Positions 58,429-64,000 of a DNA stretch of 64,000 nt are shown here, piece after piece. The stretch covers positions 124,001-188,000 of the forward strand of contig NW_006921538.1 in NCBI RefSeq assembly GCF_000340215.1, in the 5' to 3' direction. Position numbers and translations under genes: made by a program. Each line of letters starts with the position of its first letter. The stretch's first letter is position 1. The notes under the pieces are model-generated. The model saw only the letters and a program-made list of their open reading frames with translations, did no database searches and was not told the DNA's origin. The DNA is from Pseudocercospora fijiensis CIRAD86 (taxonomy: Eukaryota; Ascomycota; Dothideomycetes; Mycosphaerellales; Mycosphaerellaceae).

Positions 58429-61090
58429 TTATAGACCTAATAAATCCTTTAGTCTAGTAAATATAGGTGCCGATAGTGCCTTAGTTAGTAGATCGGCGAT
58501 TTGATCCTTTGTATTTATATATACTAGAGATATTACTTTGTTTTCAAGTAGTTCTCTTATATAATGATATCGTATATCGATATGTTTTGTCCTAGAGTGA
58601 TGCTCTGGATTTTGTGCTAGTGCTATAGCACTTTGGCTATCGGTAGCTATAGTATTTCCTTCTAGATTTACATCTAAGGATACTATTAAATTAGATAGGA
58701 ATTGGTATTCCCGAGTAGCTTCCGTTAGAGCCATATATTCAGCCTCGCAACTACTAAGCGCTACGGTCTTTTGGAGCTTACTAACCCAAGATACCGGTGC
58801 CTTATCGCCTAGCGTAAAGATATACGCCGTAGTTGATTTTCGGTTATCTAAATTGCCCCCGTAATCGGAGTCGCAGTAACCTTTAAGAAGCGGCGGACGA
58901 TTAGCCCGATAAACAAGGCCATTCTGATTAGCATTAAGATATTTCCAAATCCTATCTAGGGCTCTAAAATGAGTCCTATCCGGATTAGACATATATCTTG
59001 CTACTTGCCCTACCGCGAAAGATAGGTCGGGTCTCGTTTGTATAGCTAAGTATATAAGAGACCCTACTTGTTTTTGATACTCAGATAGGTCTTCTATAGA
59101 CGCTTTAGCCGTAGACTGTTTTAGGATTACTCCTTGCTCCGTAGGAGTAGCTACGCTAGCGCTAGTTTCTTTATTAAACCTCTTTAGTATCTTTTTAATA
59201 TATGCCTTTTAGGAGAGTTCTACTATCCTATTAGGCCTATCCCTAGATACTTCTATACCTAGATAGTATCGTACAGGACCTAGATCGGTAACTTCTACCG
59301 TCTTAGAGAGATATTCTCGTATAGAGTCGATATCTTTTTTATTCGGACCGAATATAAGTAAGTCGTCAACGTGGCACGTAATTCGGATATTAGTTTCCTT
59401 ATTTATAAAGGCAGCCTCGTCCTTAGGTATCGGTTCAAAACCTATAGTAGCTAGTAGGCTACTTAGCTTCTTAAACCATTGCCTAGGAGACTGTTTTAAT
59501 CCGTATAATGCCTTATTTAGACGGCATACCTTATTCGTATTGTCCGTATAGCCTATAGGCTGTTCGACGTATATTTCCTTGTCTATTTCGGCATTTGGGA
59601 ACGCGGATTTTATATCCCACTGTTCTATTTCCCAATTAAAATAAGCCGCTAAGTAGAATAACGATCGCCAAGTTTCGGGCCTTGCCGTTTGGCTAAAGGT
59701 TTGATCGTAATCAATCCCTTTTACTTGGTTATACCCTTTTACTACCCATCGGGATTTATGTTTTACTACCTCGCCTTTCTCGTTTAATTTTGATTTATAA
59801 ACGAAGCGTCCTTTTAGCGCTTTTCGGTCCGGCGGTAGTTCTACCAGTTCCTAGGTGTTTTGAGCTTGTAGATCGGTTATTTCTTTAAGCATAGACTCTT
59901 TCCACTTCTCGGAATTAGGACTATTAATAGCATCTTTATACGTATCCGGATCGGTAATATTATCGTCCGCTAAGTACGCTATTTCGTCGTTGTTTCTATA
60001 TCCTTCGTATAGATTAAACATATCCCGTATTCGGGTATTAGCCTCGTCTTTGGCTAGTCTAGGCCTTTTATATTTAGGCTCTTCTTGTATACTAGTAGTA
60101 GATTCCGGGGCGTCTAGAGACTGTTCCCTAGGTAGAGTAACTTCTAAGCTCTCTAATTCTTCTAGCATATTATCGCTAGGCCCCGGCAGTACATTACTAT
60201 CGTTTTGAGTAGTAATATCTCTAATAGTATTAAGTTCTATAGTCGGTATATCTTGTAGTGTATCCGTACTAATAGATTCTTTAGTAGTATAAGTAGTACT
60301 ACTTAAGAATACTCTATCGAGTATCTTAACGTTTCGAGACCAAACTACGCGCCTAGCTTCTAAGTCGTATAGTTTGTATTGTTTAGTACTAAAACCAATT
60401 AGTATAGCTCTTCGTACTCTAGATTCTAGCTTTTTCGGCGTCTTGTTCGTATAGTAAGCAATAGAACCGAACGTTCTTATATTACTTAGGTCGGGTTTCT
60501 CCTTATATTTTAGCTCGTAAGGCGTTTTAAAACCGAGGGCACTATGCGGTGTCCTAACATAGATATATTCCGCGGTTTCTAAGGCGAATTGCCAAAATCT
60601 TTTGCTTAGTCCGGATTGAATTAGTAACGCCCGTACTCTATATAGTAGAGTTCGATTAGGTCTTTCGATTAGGCCGTTTTGTTCCGGAGTATAAGGAGCC
60701 GACAGTTCGTGTCTAATACCGGAGTTCTTTAAGAATTCGGTCGTAGGTTTATTAACGAATTCCGTACCGTTATCGGTTTTAAATCTTTTAAGGCTCGGGC
60801 GTTGTATATTATTACTAAACTCGTTTTCGGAGTGTAGTTTATAATGTTTAATAGTAGAGAGTACTTCGGTTTTAAAGCGTAAAGTATACGTAGTAATAAA
60901 ACGACTATAACTATCTAGAAAAGATATAAAGTAACGAAAGCCGTCTATAGAGATAGGTTCTATAGGGCCGTAGAGATCTGCAGTTACTTTATCTAGATAG
61001 CTATTAGCCGGTTTACTTATTTCTCGACTTATAGTCTTAGAGAATTTCGCTTTAAGACATACCTCGCAAGTAAGATTCTTATTACTAGTA
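58429..61090 (-). pseudogene. Copia polyprotein (integrase, RT, RNase H), nearly intact
   Basis: Minus-strand order. First comes the integrase end of the zinc finger (TCEVCLKAKF) near 61070. The integrase core follows with VTADLYGPI (first Asp), FKTDNGTEF (second Asp) and YTPEQNGLIERPNRT (Glu). Then a Pro/Ser-rich linker and RT (RWVVKGYNQVKGIDYDQTF; CHVDDLLIFG active site near 59375). RNase H at 58992-58429 is fully open, with GYCDSDYGG, SSCEAEYMAL and HIDIRYHYIRE. Only a few stops interrupt it, for example near 59852 and 59211, all RIP-type. It is the least mutated transposon here, so it is probably among the most recent insertions. Confidence 0.88.
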
Positions 61091-61442
61091 AGGTCTTCTT
61101 AATACGGGCGAGAGGGCAGCGAGGTAGGTGTCACGTGATTAGATTGTTAAACTGTCTATAACGAGGGAAGGAAGCGTAAAAGGCACGCTCCTATCTACCC
61201 TGCTTAGTGCCTTAGGCAGCCTCGACAGCTAGTACTATAATATATCCCCTCGTTTAAAGTGCGTTTACGCCGGAAGCGCATATACTAATATCCGATATTA
61301 TGTCTATTAAGTCGTTATACCGACCGCGGCAGTAACAACGTAGTTACTAAGCTCCTTCTAATGTAATATAGTAGGCAATACGTTTGCTCGGATCTAGGGC
61401 ATCTACTATAGTCGACTCGAGAAGGTACGTAAAGTAGGTAAC

Positions 61443-61522
61443 CGCTAGCGCGAAAGCATCGGCTAGCGTAGATAATCGCGAAAGCATCGGTTATCTAGTA
61501 GAACGCGAAAGCATCGGTCTAC
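61443..61522 (-). repeat. Three tandem stem-loops with one loop and three different stems
   Basis: The core cgcgaaagcatcgg occurs at 61449, 61477 and 61504. Each copy is bracketed by a different perfect inverted repeat: cgctag/ctagcg (443-448/463-468), tagataa/ttatcta (469-475/491-497) and gtaga/tctac (498-502/518-522), all prefixed 61. The array begins about 8 nt downstream of the pol stop (61532-61530) on the minus strand. Confidence 0.85.
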
Positions 61523-61529
61523 GACAGCG

Positions 61530-64000
61530 CTAATTAGGGGTAATCTTCTTTCGTACTAGGGGACTAGGCGAGGACTGTCTATTGTCCGACGTATATCTGT
61601 TATCCTTTAGTCGGTAGGTTCATCTAATAACGAGCCCTTTAGTGCCTTCTTTAGGTAACTATCCCTCTAGCGGCTTATACCTATATAGCTTCGGAGCCTT
61701 AGGGTTCCTATAATAGAAGTCCGCTACTGCGTCTACTATATCGCGCATAATCTCCTCTTCCTTATATTCCTATAATTTATTATCGCTAACCCATTTAACC
61801 TTGTAGTACAATTGCTACTTGTTACCTAACCTCTTAAGCTTCCTACCCTTGCGGTAGCTGTCTACGATCTCTTTAACCTTAAATTTCTCCTCTCTATCTA
61901 CTAGATTAGGCGGCGGCATATCGTTATATCGGTCCTTGGCAGCGAGCGGGCGTAATAGGTTAGTATAGAAGACGTCGTGTATTTACGCGCGAGGTCCGAG
62001 GTCCAATCTGTATACGTTAGTGCCTAATACCTGCTAAATCGGATACGGCCCTATCTTCTTATAGTCTAATTTCTTAGCTCTACCTCTAGTACGGATATTG
62101 CGGGTATTTAGCTATACGCGGTCGCCGATACGGTAGGTACGCGCCGCTTGCGATTTGTCGTGCTTCTCGTACCGTGCTTGCGCTATAGTAATGCTATCGC
62201 GATAGTATTGTTAGATAGTTTAGAGTTCTACGGCGAAAGCTTCCGCTTATACTATCGAAATCCGTTACTTAGTATCTATAGGCTTAATACGTAATTCTTA
62301 GCGAGGCATATAACGTATTTCTATACGCGGATTGCGACCTAGTATTACGAAAAAGGGCGATACTCTAGTGCTCTCGTTCTTTACGTTATTAGCTACGAAC
62401 TCGGCGCTCTATAACTATCTAGCCTAGTTATTCTGTATATAATTAACGTAAGCTCGAAGATAAACTTTAAGGACTTGGTTAGTACGTTCTAACTACCTAT
62501 TAGTCTACGGATAGAAGGCGGTAGAATAGTACTGCTTAACTCTAGTAAGTTCGCTTAGACGTCGGAAAAACACATCGAGAAACTAGCTTCCGCGGTCGGA
62601 TACTACGCTTTCAAACTATCCTTAGTCCTTAATAAGGCAGCGGCAGATTGCTTCTGCCGCGGTTTGTAGAGTAAGGTCTTTTACCGAGATAAAGAATTTC
62701 CTCTTAGTTAGGCGACAAGTAACGGTAAGGATATTGTTATATACAACTCTATCTAACTCGCTATCCGGCAGAGCGACGATATAGTCTAGCGCAATGTCCT
62801 TAAAGGCGTACGTAGGTATAGGGAGTTATTGCAGTTTGCCCTAATACGCTTCTCTAGAAGCCTTCGATCTCGCGTAGGTTCGGCACCCTCTAACGTACTT
62901 CTAGATATCGTCGTATATTCTAGGCTAGAAGTAGCCGCGTTGAACGAGATTATAGGTCCGGTCTCTACTAGGATAGCTAGCTAATAGTGCGTCGTAAAAG
63001 TGCTTAAGGATCTCCGTCCGAAGTTCCTCGGTTGCTAGAATATAGAGCTTGTCTTTAACGTAGATTGTGCTACGGTTATCCTCTATGCGATATTCGGACA
63101 GGTTGATCTTAGTACCTCCTAACTTGTCCGTAGAGCTTAGTAGGCGATTAAGCTTCCGCTTAAGAGAGTCTGCGATAAGCGTAGCAAGATTATTATTCTT
63201 ATACGCTGCGAATATAAGCTCGTTAAGCGGTTTATTAGAGCCTAGTATCTTAATAGCTGCTTGTCTTTAGGCGAGTACGTTAGCAGCTTAGGATCTCGGC
63301 GGCTTAGCTTCTATTAATAGAGCGTAGAGATTCAACGATAATAGGCCTATTAATTGCCTTAGCTCTTTAGTAAGTTGGTAAGGCTTTAATAGGGCTTAGT
63401 TGCGATTGGTCTCGTTATCTTTCGGATCTATGTCTTAGGTACGCCGAGTAAGGCTATCTAGTTTGCTACCTTGCTTGCCCGGTCTGTACTTAATCTTAAA
63501 ATCAAATTCCGATAAGAACTCCGACTATCTAGCTTATCTGCGATTGAGTTGCTTTATCGTTATAAAGTACTCTAAGCTCTTGTAGTCGGTAATAACTCGA
63601 GTCGGTTCACTAGGTAGGCTACAGATAAGCTCTAGTTTCTATTCTTCGAATACTCTAACGATTGCTATAAGCTCCTTATCGTAAATCTTATAGTTACATT
63701 CGGCAGGGTTTATCTTCTTCGAGAAGAAGGCTACCGGATACAGTAGTCCGTTAGAAGAGTTCTCCTAGGAGAGTATTCCTACGGTAACGCGATTAGACGC
63801 ATTAGTTTCTACTACGCAAGGCTTGTGCGGGTCGTAGTATGCTAGTACCGGTGCTGTAGTAAAAGCCTGCTTTAGAGACTCGAAGGACGCTTAACATTCG
63901 GGGGTCTATTAGAATTTGTAACTAGGTTTCTTTTGTCTGCGTAACAAGGAGGTTAAAGGGAAAGCAATAACAGAGTAGTCCTTTATAAACCGGCGGTAGA
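61530..64000 (-). pseudogene. Gypsy Pol C-terminal part (RNase H, integrase, chromodomain), RIP-mutated
   Basis: Minus-strand order from the window edge: RNase H end (ITTDHKSLEYF near 63580), the H2C2 integrase finger with GCRTYARSKAS, where the second Cys reads Tyr, near 62880, and integrase core IALDYIVALPD (first Asp), VVSDRGSQFLDVFF (second Asp) and FYPQTNR-LERTNQVLK (Glu) near 62490. A GDRV-type tail follows (YRIGDRVQLNTRNIRT), then a chromodomain (LYYKVKWVSDNKLQEYKEEEI) near 61790. The stop is at 61532-61530. RIP-type stops and His/Cys to Tyr changes are present but the frame is otherwise continuous. Confidence 0.87.

Larger units (their letters stand above)
57813..61096 (-). mobile_element. 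Ty1/copia retrotransposon, lightly mutated, 5'-truncated
   Basis: The minus strand carries integrase (from its zinc-finger region at the right end), reverse transcriptase and RNase H. A polypurine tract (reverse complement of cacccccgtaag) at about 58013-58020 adjoins the TGTC start of a putative 3' LTR (58012 leftward to 57832 or 57813). CpA/TpG are far more frequent than in neighbours. The right end stops inside the integrase zinc-finger block at about 61096, where the second gypsy element begins; gag and protease are absent from the window. Confidence 0.8.
61097..64000 (-). mobile_element. Second Ty3/gypsy chromovirus, cut by the window edge
   Basis: Begins at about 61097 with a putative LTR (tacgggcgagagggcag on the plus strand), followed on the minus strand by RNase H, integrase and chromodomain. 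Reverse transcriptase and the other LTR lie beyond 64000. It abuts the copia integrase directly, suggesting insertion into copia. The LTR inner boundary cannot be set without its partner. Confidence 0.78.

Noticed and set aside
58429..58992. Intact 187-codon ORF as a host gene
   Set aside because: It is the RNase H domain of the copia polyprotein, contiguous with RT and integrase upstream.
61449..61517. The repeated cgcgaaagcatcgg core as a simple minisatellite
   Set aside because: A plain tandem duplication would copy the stems too; here the stems differ between copies yet remain complementary within each.
1..64000. CRISPR array, bacterial operons, tRNA or rRNA genes, telomeric TTAGGG repeats, Starship tyrosine recombinase
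   Set aside because: None was seen on reading both strands; the tandem arrays present are short coding or non-coding repeats without CRISPR spacing.

Overview
The window looks like a filamentous ascomycete (Pezizomycotina) chromosome. Three things support this: short spliceosomal introns with CTGAC-type branch sites, fungal transposon families, and the overwhelming signature of repeat-induced point mutation (RIP). In the RIP blocks nearly every CpA/TpG has become TpA, so Gln and Trp codons read TAG/TAA, His reads Tyr, ATG reads ATA, and TGA stops are almost absent. I cannot name the species.

Layout. (1) 1-12.83 kb is normal-composition, gene-poor DNA. It holds a 275-bp N gap, a well-supported three-exon cysteine-rich secreted protein (3558-4204, minus), a chromodomain-like protein (7024-7767, plus), a small RIP-hit TIR element (8492-8901), a 105-bp coding tandem repeat (10402-10918) and several low-confidence small ORFs. 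(2) 12.83-16.39 kb is a 3.56-kb element with 26-bp perfect terminal inverted repeats and TA flanks. It carries a dead Tc1/mariner-type transposase plus a second, oppositely oriented unidentified gene. (3) 16.4-18.2 kb is a host island with a two-exon gene (16898-17690, minus). (4) 18.2-37.1 kb is a nested transposon pile. An ~8-kb DNA transposon (18208-26214) is followed by a Mutator-like element (about 26.24-37.11 kb). The Mutator-like element is split by a PIF/Harbinger element (28295-35836, 37-bp TIRs, TAA target duplication), which is itself split by a third TIR element (31342-34970, TA target duplication). (5) 37.1-39.5 kb is a host island with an internally duplicated, frameshifted zinc-knuckle pseudogene. 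(6) 39.5-64.0 kb is continuous RIP DNA. It holds an unidentified repeat carrying a histone H3-fold pseudogene (42669-43297), a complete chromoviral Ty3/gypsy element (44917-52021, 197-bp LTRs, GAGGT target duplication), a dead RecQ-like DEAD/DEAH helicase (about 53.4-56.4 kb), a lightly mutated Ty1/copia element (about 57.8-61.1 kb) and a second chromoviral gypsy element running off the right edge.

How it fits together. This is a two-speed genome segment. Small islands of unmutated sequence, including a candidate effector, sit between blocks where successive transposon generations inserted into each other and were inactivated by RIP. The most notable observations are three. The first is the RIP-killed H3-like histone gene with an intron exactly at the PG/TVALREIRRYQ junction. 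The second is a run of three stem-loops sharing one loop but having different, internally complementary stems just after the stop codon of the second gypsy element. The third is the three-level transposon nesting, which can be read from target duplications and rejoined reading frames.
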